Source: Deinococcales bacterium
GTDB lineage: Bacteria; Deinococcota; Deinococci; Deinococcales; JAAFIG01
Length of the DNA stretch: 64,000 bases
Assembly (NCBI GenBank): GCA_025359505.1
Contig: JANYHH010000112.1
Location: forward strand, 1-64,000
Reading direction: 5' to 3'
The first letter of the stretch is position 1; every line of letters begins with the position of its first letter. Made by a program: the position numbers and the translations under genes. Shown here piece by piece: positions 9,179 to 18,205 of this stretch. The notes beneath the pieces were generated by a model, which ran no database searches, was not told the DNA's origin, and worked only from the letters and a program-made list of their open reading frames with translations.

Positions 9179-9248
9179 TGATAGCGGACTGTGCATTGTG
9201 TATAACGATTCTCGAGGGTCACGCAGGCCGTACAATTCACGTGAGGCA

Positions 9249-9482
9249 ATGCGAGACGATCCGGAACTTCACACATTGCGCGGTGTCTTAGCCCGCGCTG
9301 ACTGGCTGACCGCACATGGCGCTTGGACTCAGGAGTGCTTTGACGAGCTGGTCAGGGCGTCACTGGGCACGGGTGAGCAGGACAGCCTCGAGCCGCTGTT
9401 CTTGCGAGTGCCAGAAGTGCCAGACGAGTACGTCGGCCCGTACCTAGACCGCACGTTCAAACGCGGTCAGCCCATCCGGTGA
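9249..9482 (+). CDS. hypothetical protein
   Basis: MRDDPELHTLRGVLARADWLTAHGAWTQECFDELVRASLG... Confidence 0.45.
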   Translation: MRDDPELHTLRGVLARADWLTAHGAWTQECFDELVRASLGTGEQDSLEPLFLRVPEVPDEYVGPYLDRTFKRGQPIR

Positions 9483-9718
9483 CGCTCGAGCGCGTCAAGT
9501 TTCGCGCATCTTGAGACCTCGGGTTTGACCTGCGGCGCTCACTTCGTACTCGTCACAGGCTAAACGCTCTTTTCACTCATGAAGCAGTGCGGCAACCAAG
9601 ACAGCCCGCACGAGGTGAACGTTGTATCACTCGAGCGTGGTAAAGGGCGGCAGAAGGGCAACAGAAGGGCGGCAAAAGCAAGCTGAGTGAATTCCGAAAA
9701 AGGTACTCAAAGGGTACT

Positions 9719-9755
9719 CAAAAACGCCCTCGAGTATTTGGCTCAAGGGCGCTAT
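9719..9755 (-). terminator. terminator of the minus-strand small-gene operon
   Basis: minus: gcgcccttgag ccaaata ctcgagggcg tttttg. Confidence 0.65.
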
Positions 9756-9763
9756 TACTTCGG

Positions 9764-10081
9764 TCAGGCGCTATCTTCGGGATTATCGCGGCGGTACTGC
9801 TCGAGGCGTTTTACGTGCGGCTCGAGCAGCTTCTGAGCGGTGAGGTGGTCTCGAGGGGCGCACCAGAGGCGTGCAAGCTGTCCTTCAGCCGTCACAGCGC
9901 AGCGCACGTCACGGCGGTGCAATTCGTGCATGGTTGACATCGCTGTTCCGAGTGTCGGGGCGACCACGCTGACGGTAAAAGCTGCGAAGGCGTGTTCTTC
10001 GGGCAGGAAGATACCTTTGGCTCGAGTGGCGAGGCGTTCGGCCCAGTTGCGGAGCGCGTAAGGGTCTTGGGTGCGTTTCAT
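9764..10081 (-). CDS. hypothetical protein
   Basis: 105 aa; ATGA overlap with upstream 58-aa ORF. Confidence 0.55.
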   Translation of the reverse strand: MKRTQDPYALRNWAERLATRAKGIFLPEEHAFAAFTVSVVAPTLGTAMSTMHELHRRDVRCAVTAEGQLARLWCAPRDHLTAQKLLEPHVKRLEQYRRDNPEDSA

Positions 10082-10254
10082 GCCGTGACCTGCCTTTCGA
10101 GTTTCTTACCGATCAGCTCGAGAACGAACGGGGTGACGCGCATCGTGACGGCTTTGCCACTGACCTCGAGTGTGACGTGGGGCGTGCCGTCGCGTAGGAA
10201 GGGTTTGGCAGTCACGAGTTCACCGTCTGGGCTTGTCCAGCGCAGGCGCTTCAT
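10078..10254 (-). CDS. hypothetical small protein (below ORF-track cutoff)
   Basis: MKRLRWTSPDGELVTAKPFLRDGTPHVTLEVSGKAVTMRVTPFVLELIGKKLERQVTA; ATGA overlaps at both ends. Confidence 0.55.
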   Translation of the reverse strand: MKRLRWTSPDGELVTAKPFLRDGTPHVTLEVSGKAVTMRVTPFVLELIGKKLERQVTA

Positions 10255-10514
10255 CGCGTCGCCCCTGCGAACTCGAGTAGGGCGTTACCGAGACGCTTGG
10301 CGGCTTCGCGGTCAAGCTCGAGGTGCAAGTCCTGATCTGTGACGCGCACCAGTAACCACAAACCCGTGACGGTCTGGGTGAGGGTCAGCGCAGCCGTGTC
10401 GCGGCTCGAGGTGCTGGTGATGACGCTGACCAGTGTGCGCGGCAGGGTGGGTGAGGGCTTCACGCCCTCACCTCTTTTTTGTGTTCGCGGGCATCCTCGA
10501 GCCGCGCCTTCCAC
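10251..10514 (-). CDS. hypothetical protein
   Basis: ORF in tightly packed minus operon. Confidence 0.45.
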   Translation of the reverse strand: MEGAARGCPRTQKRGEGVKPSPTLPRTLVSVITSTSSRDTAALTLTQTVTGLWLLVRVTDQDLHLELDREAAKRLGNALLEFAGATR

Positions 10515-10725
10515 GTGCGGGCGTCGCGTTCGGTGACGGTGAAGCTGATGGTGCTGTCTTCGCGCCGGGCGGTGATCGTGCGGCGTGATGGGTGTTCGTT
10601 GGTCATCTCGAGTTTGTACCAGTCACCGCCGTGACCGTGTGTGACGAGTACGCGACGGGTGATGAAGCCGTTCTCGAGTTTGCCGCTGTGCGTCATTTCT
10701 TGCGTGAGGGCTGTGATACTGTTCA
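10460..10725 (-). CDS. hypothetical protein
   Basis: MNSITALTQEMTHSGKLENGFITRRVLVTHGHGGDWYKLEMTNEHPSRRTITARREDSTISFTV... Confidence 0.45.
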
Positions 10726-10819
10726 TTTCGACTCCTGACAACTTGGGATTCTCGAGACCATCCTTTCTTTGCCGGGATGGTGGTCTTGAGTGCCAATATA
10801 GTATCAACTCTTGGTAGTC

Positions 10820-10847
10820 TTGTCAAGTATCGGTATTTGTGTATATT
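10820..10847 (+). promoter_or_regulatory. sigma70-type promoter of the XRE-PemK-int operon
   Basis: TTGTCA(10820)-N16-TATATT(10842) with ATG at 10857; overlapping repeated ggtat/ttggta motifs suggest an operator. Confidence 0.6.
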
Positions 10848-10856
10848 GGTATTGTC

Positions 10857-11219
10857 ATGATTAGATTGAATATTGGTAGTTACCTCCAGCAAAAGAACAT
10901 CACCCCCTACCGCTTAGTCAAAGAAAGCGGTTTGGCTCCCAACACGGTTTACACGCTGGCAAGATCACCAGCTAAACGAGTTGACCTCGACACCCTAGGA
11001 TCAATCGTCGAGGCACTGACGCGCCTCACGGGTCAGCCCGTTACACCAAACGACCTGCTCGAGGTCATCGAAACACCCGCACCACTCGAGACCACTGACA
11101 GCGACGCTCGAGCATGGCTCACAGCCGACCTCGCACCGAACCTCGAGCCTTACGACTGGGGAGAAATTAACCCTGACACGCTCGGTAAAGCCGTCACCAA
11201 AAGCAGGACGCACCAGTGA
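10857..11219 (+). CDS. XRE-family HTH antitoxin
   Basis: MIRLNIGSYLQQKNITPYRLVKESGLAPNTVYTLAR..., followed by PemK/MazF-like toxin with GTGA overlap. Confidence 0.75.
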   Translation: MIRLNIGSYLQQKNITPYRLVKESGLAPNTVYTLARSPAKRVDLDTLGSIVEALTRLTGQPVTPNDLLEVIETPAPLETTDSDARAWLTADLAPNLEPYDWGEINPDTLGKAVTKSRTHQ

Positions 11220-11593
11220 CCACATTCAAAGCTCGAGACCTCATCATTGTCGAGTTCCCCAGTCAAACACCGCAGGGTCACGAGCAGGAAGGTAGACGGC
11301 CCGCAGTGATCCTCGGAGTTCCCACGAAAAACCGCTACCCGACGGTCATCATTGCGCCGTTCACTCGAGACACAGGGCAAGCATGGGCGCTGAAAAACCC
11401 GAGTTTGTACCCGCGACTGGCGAGTGACACGGGCGGGTTGCCACTAGCAAGCATCGTCATGCTTGACCAGATCAAAGCCGCTGATGTCACGCGAATCAGC
11501 CGCAAACTTGGCAGGCTGACCGCTGATGAGTACACACCGATTCTGAACGGCGTACTGGACTTGCTCGAGGTGGTGCGCGATGCCTCGAGCTAA
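11216..11593 (+). CDS. PemK/MazF-family toxin
   Basis: FKARDLIIVEFPSQTPQGHEQEGRRPAVILGVPTKNRYPTVIIAPFT...SIVMLDQIKAADVTRISRKLGRLTADEYTPILNGVLDLL. Confidence 0.8.
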   Translation: MTTFKARDLIIVEFPSQTPQGHEQEGRRPAVILGVPTKNRYPTVIIAPFTRDTGQAWALKNPSLYPRLASDTGGLPLASIVMLDQIKAADVTRISRKLGRLTADEYTPILNGVLDLLEVVRDASS

Positions 11594-12962
11594 AGAAGCA
11601 GGCGACAAATTACCCGAGGGAATGGACAGACTCCCCAGTGGCAAGTATCGCTGGCGCGTCACCGTCGGATACCGCAACGGTAAGCAAGTCAGGGTCACAG
11701 GCGCATCTGACACGCTGAAAGAAGCTAAATTAGACCGCGCTAAAGCCATTGCTGATTACGAACGGCGCGTGCTGGCCATGCCTGACCGCGTGACCGTCAA
11801 GGACTACGCCCTACGCTGGCTCGAGGTGCAAGACGTGCGCCCGAACACCCGCAAAATGTACGCGCACGAACTGAGTTACGCGCTCGAGGTGGTGGGCGAT
11901 ATGCCACTGCGCGACGTGCGCCCCACGCACATCAAAGACGCACTGGCAACCCTGAAGAATCGCGTCATGGGCAGTGCAGCCGCCAAAAAACGCGGCGTGA
12001 AGCTGCATACGATGTCAACCAGAACACTTGGAAAGGTCAGAACACGACTGCATTCTATTTTCGCAGCGGCTCAGGCCGATCAGCGCATTTACACCAATCC
12101 CGTAGAGGCAACCAAACGCATCAAAGGACAGGACGGCGGCGACGCCCGTCAAGGTGTGGCGCTGGACTTTGACCAAGCCGCCCGCTTGCACGAACTCGGA
12201 GATGCGCTACACGCCGCCGGAGTGTGCCGTTTGTGGGTGGCGATCTTCACAGCCGTGTCCATCGGTTTGCGGCGCGGTGAGGTCATGGGGCTACGCATCG
12301 AAGACGTAGACCTCGAGAAAAACCTGCTGACGATCCGGCAGAACCTTATCAGCGTGGACGGCGTAATCCAGATCAGCAAACCCAAGACGCGGCAAAGCAC
12401 CCGTGATATTCCGATCCCGCCAAGTTTGCGCGTCGCGCTCGAGCAGCAATGCGCGGCGATGCAGGAAGAAGCCAGCATCAGAGGTGAGCGCTTACGGGCT
12501 GACGCGCCGTTGTTTGCGACGGTCACAGGCGAATACACGCAACCCGACAACCTGTATCGCGCCCTGAAAGGCGTGCTGGCATGGTCAAACCCGAACGGGG
12601 CAGTGAACAAACCGCGAGCAAAACGCGGCGCTAAAACTCGAGTGGTGACTGTGCAACGCAGTGAACTCGAGCGACGCCTGAAGACCGTGCCAATCGCGCA
12701 CAGGGCGCGACTCGAGGCGATCATCAACGACGGTGCGGCCCTGCCGCGCATCTCGCCGCACGACCTGCGACACACAGCCGGGACGCAGATGCTACGCCGC
12801 AAAATGCCGTTTGAAGTGGTTAGCAAAGTTCTTGGTCACGCAAAAGTCAGCATCACGCTTGACGTGTACCGCCATGTCCTCGAGTCGGAAACGAAAGCTG
12901 AGATGGTGGATTTATACCCACTACGGGCCGCTCGAGTGGTGGGTGTCGCGCCGATGAATTGA
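11580..12962 (+). CDS. tyrosine site-specific integrase
   Basis: 460 aa; R...H-L-R-H-T (ISPHDLRHTAGTQML), VSKVLGHAKVSITLDVYRHV. Confidence 0.95.
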   Translation: MPRAKEAGDKLPEGMDRLPSGKYRWRVTVGYRNGKQVRVTGASDTLKEAKLDRAKAIADYERRVLAMPDRVTVKDYALRWLEVQDVRPNTRKMYAHELSYALEVVGDMPLRDVRPTHIKDALATLKNRVMGSAAAKKRGVKLHTMSTRTLGKVRTRLHSIFAAAQADQRIYTNPVEATKRIKGQDGGDARQGVALDFDQAARLHELGDALHAAGVCRLWVAIFTAVSIGLRRGEVMGLRIEDVDLEKNLLTIRQNLISVDGVIQISKPKTRQSTRDIPIPPSLRVALEQQCAAMQEEASIRGERLRADAPLFATVTGEYTQPDNLYRALKGVLAWSNPNGAVNKPRAKRGAKTRVVTVQRSELERRLKTVPIAHRARLEAIINDGAALPRISPHDLRHTAGTQMLRRKMPFEVVSKVLGHAKVSITLDVYRHVLESETKAEMVDLYPLRAARVVGVAPMN

Positions 12963-12979
12963 CGCGCTTTTTTGAGTTT

Positions 12980-12998
12980 TAGGTCACGGGTAGGTCAC
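12980..12998 (+). promoter_or_regulatory. putative integrase arm-type site (right)
   Basis: taggtcacgggtaggtcac identical to 730-748, about 70 bp inside attR. Confidence 0.55.
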
Positions 12999-13040
12999 AG
13001 ACCAGCGAATAAACGAGCAAAGCGATACCGCTTAAAACGA

Positions 13041-13068
13041 AGAATCCCGTCACTGACGGGATTCTTTT
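13041..13068 (-). terminator. terminator downstream of restored tRNA-Ala
   Basis: agaatcccgtcactgacgggattctttt. Confidence 0.6.
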
Positions 13069-13069
13069 A

Positions 13070-13144
13070 TGGTGGAGGTGGAGGGATTTGAACCCACGAC
13101 ACCCCGCTTGCAAAGCGGGTGCTCTCCCCCTGAGCTACACCCCC
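13070..13144 (-). tRNA. tRNA-Ala(UGC), CCA encoded; attR within its 3' half
   Basis: GGGGGTGTAGCTCAGGGGGAGAGCACCCGCTTTGCAAGCGGGGTGTCGTGGGTTCAAATCCCTCCACCTCCACCA folds as cloverleaf with TGC anticodon. Confidence 0.97.
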
Positions 13145-13187
13145 GTTCAAGTGCGGTGTGCAGGTTATCAGCCATAGAGCCAACGGT

Positions 13188-13220
13188 CAAGCCCCTCGAG
13201 CGTCAAGTCTCGAGGGGCTT
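13188..13220 (-). terminator. recA terminator built from two CTCGAG palindromes
   Basis: aagcccctcgag cgtcaagt ctcgaggggctt. Confidence 0.75.
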
Positions 13221-13229
13221 GGAGTGCGC

Positions 13230-14336
13230 TCAGGCTTCTTTCTCGTCCTCGACGCCGACCTTGACGATGGTGTCGCCCTTGCCGAGTTTGATCGCTTCAA
13301 AGACCTTGGCTCGCATCTCGTCCTCCAAAGACGGCTTGGCTTTGATGAACTCGACGACTTTTTCCTTGCCCTGCCCGATGCGCTCGCCCATGTACGAAAA
13401 CCAGCTTCCGGCTTTCTCGATCACCTCGAGCGACACCGCTAAGTTCACGAGGTCGTTGAGCTGGTCGATGCCTTTGCCGAAGTAGATCTGGACTTCGACC
13501 TCCTTGAAGGGTGGCGCGACCTTGTTTTTGACGACTTTGATTTTGACGTTGTTGCCAATCGCGTCGTTGCCGATTTTGATTGGTTGCCCCATGCGGCGAA
13601 TATCAAGGCGCACGCTGGCGTAGAATTTCAAGGCTTTACCGCCGGTGGTCGTCTCGGGGTTGCCGTACATCACGCCGATTTTCTCACGCACTTGGTTGAT
13701 GAAAATCATCGTGGTGTTGGATTTACTCAAAATCGCTGTCAGCTTACGCAGCGCTTGTGACATCAGACGGGCTTGCAAGCCCGGCAGGCTGTCGCCCATC
13801 TCGCCCTCGATCTCGGCGCGTGGCGTCAATGCCGCCACCGAGTCGATCACGATGATGTCGACCGCGCCGCTCCTGACCAGCAGCTCGCTGATCTCGAGCG
13901 CTTGCTCGCCGGTGTCGGGCTGGCTGACCAAGAGTTCCTCGGTGTTGACGCCCAAGGCGCGGGCGTACAGCGGATCGAGCGCGTGTTCGGCGTCGATGAA
14001 GGCGGCCGTGCCGCCCATTTTCTGGCACTGCGCGATGATCGACAGGCTGAGGGTCGTCTTGCCGCCGGATTCCGGGCCGTAAATCTCGGTGACGCGCCCT
14101 TTGGGGATGCCGCCGACGCCGAGCGCCAAATCGAGGCTCAGGCTGCCCGTCGGGATCACTTCGATGTCGAGCTTGGATGTGGCGGCCAGCTTCATGATGC
14201 TGCCCTTGCCGAATTGCTTTTCGATCTGGCTCATCGCGGTATCCAGCGCCTTCTTGCGCTGGGCGCTGCTCTGAACGGCGGTGTTGAGTTCCTCGGCGGC
14301 GGCGGCGTCTTCTTTACGTTTAGCGGCTTGCGTCAT
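13230..14336 (-). CDS. recA: recombinase RecA
   Basis: [10 protein letters not shown], full-length RecA. Confidence 0.99.
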   Translation of the reverse strand: MTQAAKRKEDAAAAEELNTAVQSSAQRKKALDTAMSQIEKQFGKGSIMKLAATSKLDIEVIPTGSLSLDLALGVGGIPKGRVTEIYGPESGGKTTLSLSIIAQCQKMGGTAAFIDAEHALDPLYARALGVNTEELLVSQPDTGEQALEISELLVRSGAVDIIVIDSVAALTPRAEIEGEMGDSLPGLQARLMSQALRKLTAILSKSNTTMIFINQVREKIGVMYGNPETTTGGKALKFYASVRLDIRRMGQPIKIGNDAIGNNVKIKVVKNKVAPPFKEVEVQIYFGKGIDQLNDLVNLAVSLEVIEKAGSWFSYMGERIGQGKEKVVEFIKAKPSLEDEMRAKVFEAIKLGKGDTIVKVGVEDEKEA

Positions 14337-14410
14337 ATAAGTCTCCTTGAATCAAATGATTGTGGCTGGTCAAACTGAACACAGAGGGCGGGAATCGGTC
14401 AATCGCGTGC

Positions 14411-15016
14411 TTAGAGTTGGAGCGTCCGGGTGACTTCATCTCGAGGAACATCAATGGGTGCAGGGAGATAAAACTTCTCTAAGATGGTGTACTGCGGCCC
14501 GTCGCGTTGCAAGAAGCTGCGTACCAATGCGAACTGCGAAACTTGAAACTCGAGGTTAGCGGTCTGGGTTGGTGGTTTCGGGCCGCGCTCGCGCTTGCGG
14601 CCAAGGGTCACATGCGGTTGGAATTTGTGTTCCGGGGTGAGCGCTAAGCGTTCGTTCAGACCGCTCGAGATCGTCTGCAACTGAGGCGCGTCGGCTTTCA
14701 GAAACCAGACTCGAGGGCTGCCGTCCGTGGGGTAAAAACCCGTGCCGCGCAAAGTGACGGTGAACGGCTCAAGTTGACTGGCGACACTGCGCCCAGCTTG
14801 GAGAAACGTGCTCAGTGGTTCATCAGCCGCTTCGCCCATGAACGCCAGCGTCACGTGGAGTTGAACAGCGGGCGTAGTCGTCCAGCCGATCTTCACGGGG
14901 CTTTGCAGCAGCTCGAGCGGCGGGTGCAACTCTGGCGGCACGAAGACCGCGTAGAACAAGTGGGTCTGCGGCTTGCGAAACGGTGCTTTGACGGGCTTGG
15001 CGGCTGCTCGAGTCAC
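14411..15016 (-). CDS. thpR: RNA 2',3'-cyclic phosphodiesterase (LigT/ThpR)
   Basis: LHVTLAFMG and PHVTLGRKR motifs; next to recA. Confidence 0.92.
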   Translation of the reverse strand: MTRAAAKPVKAPFRKPQTHLFYAVFVPPELHPPLELLQSPVKIGWTTTPAVQLHVTLAFMGEAADEPLSTFLQAGRSVASQLEPFTVTLRGTGFYPTDGSPRVWFLKADAPQLQTISSGLNERLALTPEHKFQPHVTLGRKRERGPKPPTQTANLEFQVSQFALVRSFLQRDGPQYTILEKFYLPAPIDVPRDEVTRTLQL

Positions 15017-15531
15017 GCGCTCACCAGAGTCTCGAGTTGATAGCAGATTGTGCCGTCTGCGTCCACCCGCGTCTGCTCAAAACCCAGTTTCTCGAGGATG
15101 CGCTGACTGGCCTTATTTTGCGGATAGATGCTGGCAACGATGCGCGGCAGAATGGTCTGTCCGTACTCGAGCATCGCACGGGCGCTCTCCGTAGCGTAAC
15201 CGCGTCCCCAATGGGCGGGCGCGAAGCCGTAAATCAGTTCGATTTCGCCCACGTTATCACCAACGACCAGCCCGCAAAAGCCGATCATGGTGTTTGTATC
15301 GCGTTCGATCACCGCCATGCAGCCCCTCGAGTGCAGGCTGTAGTTGCGTTGCGATACGTCAATCCATTGCCTCGTTTGCTCGAGCGTTAGGGGTAGCCCG
15401 TCGCCCATCAGACGCATGGTGGCGGCATCGCTGCAAATCGCAAAGAACGCGTCCAGATCACTCATCTCGAGCGCTCTGATATTCAAGCGTGCGGTGTTCA
15501 GCGTCTTCACGTTTTCACCAATTCGCGCCAC
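15013..15531 (-). CDS. GNAT N-acetyltransferase
   Basis: TARLNIRALEMSDLDAFFAICSD...YGFAPAHWGRGYATESARAML...NKASQRILEKLGF. Confidence 0.92.
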   Translation of the reverse strand: MARIGENVKTLNTARLNIRALEMSDLDAFFAICSDAATMRLMGDGLPLTLEQTRQWIDVSQRNYSLHSRGCMAVIERDTNTMIGFCGLVVGDNVGEIELIYGFAPAHWGRGYATESARAMLEYGQTILPRIVASIYPQNKASQRILEKLGFEQTRVDADGTICYQLETLVSA

Positions 15532-16739
15532 AATGCCCCGAGCGCGAAGAACGCGGCGCGTTCCTTCATCGTGCGGCGGTCGCCCGCGACGGTCAGCGCC
15601 GCGTCGACGACCGAGCCGTCTGGCTTGGCGATGCTGACGAACAGCGTCCCGGCGGGCATCGTGTTGCCTAAGCTGCTGTCGGCTGCACCGGTCGCTGCCA
15701 GTGCCCAGCTCGAGCCAAAGCGGGTTTTCGCCTCGAGCGCGAGGGCGCGGGTGGTTTGAGCGCTGATCGCGCCGTGTTGCTCGAGCGTGGATTCACTGAC
15801 TCCGAAATGCCGCTTGGCGGTATTGGAGTACGCGACCGCACTGGCTTGAAACGCGTCGCTCGAGCCAGCCGTATCGGTCAGCACGTCGGCGATCAGCCCG
15901 CCGGTGATGCTCTCGATCACACTCAACGTCTGCCCCTTGGAGCGCAGCAGCTCGAGGATCACGCCCGGCAGGGTTTGCTCGTCCGTGCCATAGATGAAAC
16001 CAGAGAGCGCTTTTCGCACCTCGAGTTCGGTGGGAGCGGCCAGCGCTTCGGCTTCAATGAGCGTCGCGGCGCTGCTGGCGACGCGGACGTGAACGCCGTC
16101 GCGCCGCGCATACGTGCCGATGCTCGGGTTGCTGCCTTGCGTCAGTGCGCCCAGACGCTCAGCGAGATGAGACTCGCCGATGCCGACGGTGCGGAAGGTC
16201 GTGTAATGGAAACCGTTCTGCGGCAGGGATAAGCGCGGCAAAAGCTGCTCGAGGAACATCTTTTTCATTTCACGCGGCGGGCCCGGCATGGCGACAATGA
16301 TTTTGCCCGTGTTGGGGACGGTGGTGAACCAGCCCGGTGCGGTTCCGACGGGGTTTGGCAGCGCTTGGGTGCTTTTGGATACCCAAGCTTGCTTGGTGTT
16401 GGCTTGCGGGAAGCTGCGCCCTCTGGACTGAAACCACTTGGTCAGCGTCTCGAGGTACACAGTGTCAATCACGGGAGTTTCGCCGATGGTTGCCAGAATC
16501 GCTTCGCGGGTCAGGTCGTCATCGGTGGGCCCGAGTCCACCGCCGAGGATCACCAAATCAGCGCGGGTCAGCGCACGGCTGATTGCTTCCTGTAAACGCG
16601 TCAGGTTGTCACCGACGGTCGTTTTCCAGTGAATGAAGACGCCGCGATTCTTCAACTCCTGCGCGATGAACGCCGCGTTGGAGTCAACGATTTCGCCCAT
16701 CAGCAATTCTGTCCCGACACTGATTAATTCTGCTAACAA
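15507..16739 (-). CDS. cinA: CinA family protein (competence/damage-inducible; nicotinamide-nucleotide amidase)
   Basis: ELISVGTELLMGEIVDSNAAFIAQELKNRG...GGLGPTDDDLTREA...ALAATGAAD; probable TTG start. Confidence 0.95.
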   Translation of the reverse strand: MLAELISVGTELLMGEIVDSNAAFIAQELKNRGVFIHWKTTVGDNLTRLQEAISRALTRADLVILGGGLGPTDDDLTREAILATIGETPVIDTVYLETLTKWFQSRGRSFPQANTKQAWVSKSTQALPNPVGTAPGWFTTVPNTGKIIVAMPGPPREMKKMFLEQLLPRLSLPQNGFHYTTFRTVGIGESHLAERLGALTQGSNPSIGTYARRDGVHVRVASSAATLIEAEALAAPTELEVRKALSGFIYGTDEQTLPGVILELLRSKGQTLSVIESITGGLIADVLTDTAGSSDAFQASAVAYSNTAKRHFGVSESTLEQHGAISAQTTRALALEAKTRFGSSWALAATGAADSSLGNTMPAGTLFVSIAKPDGSVVDAALTVAGDRRTMKERAAFFALGALWRELVKT

Positions 16740-16758
16740 CGTAATCAACTCCTCGTGT

Positions 16759-16787
16759 TTTATACCAGACAAAGCTCACAATGTAAA
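16759..16787 (-). promoter_or_regulatory. promoter of cinA-GNAT-thpR-recA cluster
   Basis: minus: TTTACA-N17-TATAAA, then gagg. Confidence 0.65.
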
Positions 16788-17031
16788 GAGGCGGCGGTAC
16801 TCGAGGCTGAAATCACCGCTCGAGCCTTTGCGCCCAGTGTACGCCCGGTGCTCGAGCGGTAATCTGACGGCATGTTGACTAGCCTCCAAATCCGAGGAAT
16901 CGAACCCGACCCTCGAGACTCGAGATTCCTGCGTCATGGGGCGGCGCGGTGGTAGGGGCGAGCGGACAAACCCGCAGATTGATCCGGCAAGCCGTTCGAG
17001 CCTCGAGCCTTGCACGAAACGAGGCAGCACG

Positions 17032-17865
17032 GTGATACAGACAGACGCGCAAACCTACGAACTCAGCGGCGCTGGACTCGAGACGGTCGTGTTGCTGCAC
17101 GGTGAATTCAGCCAGCCATCTGCGTGGCAACGCACATTGGACGCGCTGACCCCCAAGTACCGCGTGCTAACTTACGCCCGCTCGCTCGAGGACAGCTTTG
17201 AAACGCAACTCGCCGATCTCGAGGGGCTGCTCGATCATTTGGAGCTTCCTGCCGTTCACCTGATCGCGCACAGTGCTAGCGGCGTGCTGGCCTACAGCTT
17301 CGCGGGGCAGCACCCGACCCGCGTCCTCAGTCTGTGCTTGGTTGGCGGCTTCACGCGTTTAGACGCGCCGCTGGAGCTGAAGCTTCGCAGCATCAACGCT
17401 GGTCTCGAGGCGGGCGGCGTACCCCTTGCCTCGAGCGTCGCCGCGCCGTGGCTGTGGGGCAGCGCGTACCTGTACAGCAATACTCCAGCGCCGCTGACGC
17501 TTTCGAGCGAGCAGCTTCAGTTCGCGATCATTGGGATGCTAAGCCCCGGCGATCAGCGCAAGTGGCTGCGAGCCGTGAATTGCCCCGTGCTGGTCGCGGT
17601 TGGCAGCGACGACGTGTTGACCCCATTGCGTTACAGCCACGAGATCGTCGAATGGGTCAAACAGGGTTTGGGCGTGCTGGTGACGATCACCGGTGGCGGG
17701 CACAACGCGCCGCTCGAGAAGCCGGATGAGTTCAACCGCATATTGATCGGGTTTTTGGAGCGTTACGCCAGTTTCACCTCGAGTCCGTGGGCATTGGATG
17801 ACGATGAGGATGATGGGGACAGTGGTGCGGATTACGTGGATTTTAACGACCTCGAGCGCAAATGA
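17032..17865 (+). CDS. alpha/beta hydrolase
   Basis: VVLLHGEFSQPSAWQRTLDAL...VHLIAHSASGVLAY...GGGHNAPLEKPDEF. Confidence 0.85.
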   Translation: MIQTDAQTYELSGAGLETVVLLHGEFSQPSAWQRTLDALTPKYRVLTYARSLEDSFETQLADLEGLLDHLELPAVHLIAHSASGVLAYSFAGQHPTRVLSLCLVGGFTRLDAPLELKLRSINAGLEAGGVPLASSVAAPWLWGSAYLYSNTPAPLTLSSEQLQFAIIGMLSPGDQRKWLRAVNCPVLVAVGSDDVLTPLRYSHEIVEWVKQGLGVLVTITGGGHNAPLEKPDEFNRILIGFLERYASFTSSPWALDDDEDDGDSGADYVDFNDLERK

Positions 17866-17893
17866 TCTCTCTAGTGTGATTTAGAATCATGTG

Positions 17894-18154
17894 ATGTCAA
17901 AGCCTCAATTCTCGAGCAGCAACAAAATGCAGCGGCGGGAGGCCATCTGGGCAGATTTCCTCGAGCACGTGCTGCAACTGCCTTGGGCGTTCGTGTCCGA
18001 TGAAAGCTGTCTTGGGGACTTCGAGGGCTTAATGGACGCCAGCGAATTGACGCGGCGCGTCCACGTGCGGTACGGACTCGAGTTGTCGAGTGAGCATCAG
18101 GCGATGCCGCTGTATCAGTTCCTCGATTTGCTCGAGCCGCCACTGAAAACTTGA
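17894..18154 (+). CDS. hypothetical protein
   Basis: 86-aa ORF with TAGAAT-N6-ATG. Confidence 0.55.
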   Translation: MSKPQFSSSNKMQRREAIWADFLEHVLQLPWAFVSDESCLGDFEGLMDASELTRRVHVRYGLELSSEHQAMPLYQFLDLLEPPLKT

Positions 18155-18205
18155 ATCCGATCAGCTCGTAGGTTTCCACGTGTCGCAATCAGTACGATAC
18201 TAGAT

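Larger units (their letters stand above)
579..13117. mobile_element. 12.5-kb tRNA-Ala-integrated element (prophage/satellite-like) with integrase, Rep-like ATPase and tail genes
   Basis: 48-bp direct att repeats; integrase adjacent to attR; excisionase-like HTH; tape measure; iterons; TA module. Confidence 0.88.

Noticed and set aside
10450-10485. gtgagggcttcacgccctcacctctttttt as a plus-strand terminator
   Set aside because: It lies at the 3' end of minus-strand ORFs with no plus-strand gene upstream; orientation does not fit.
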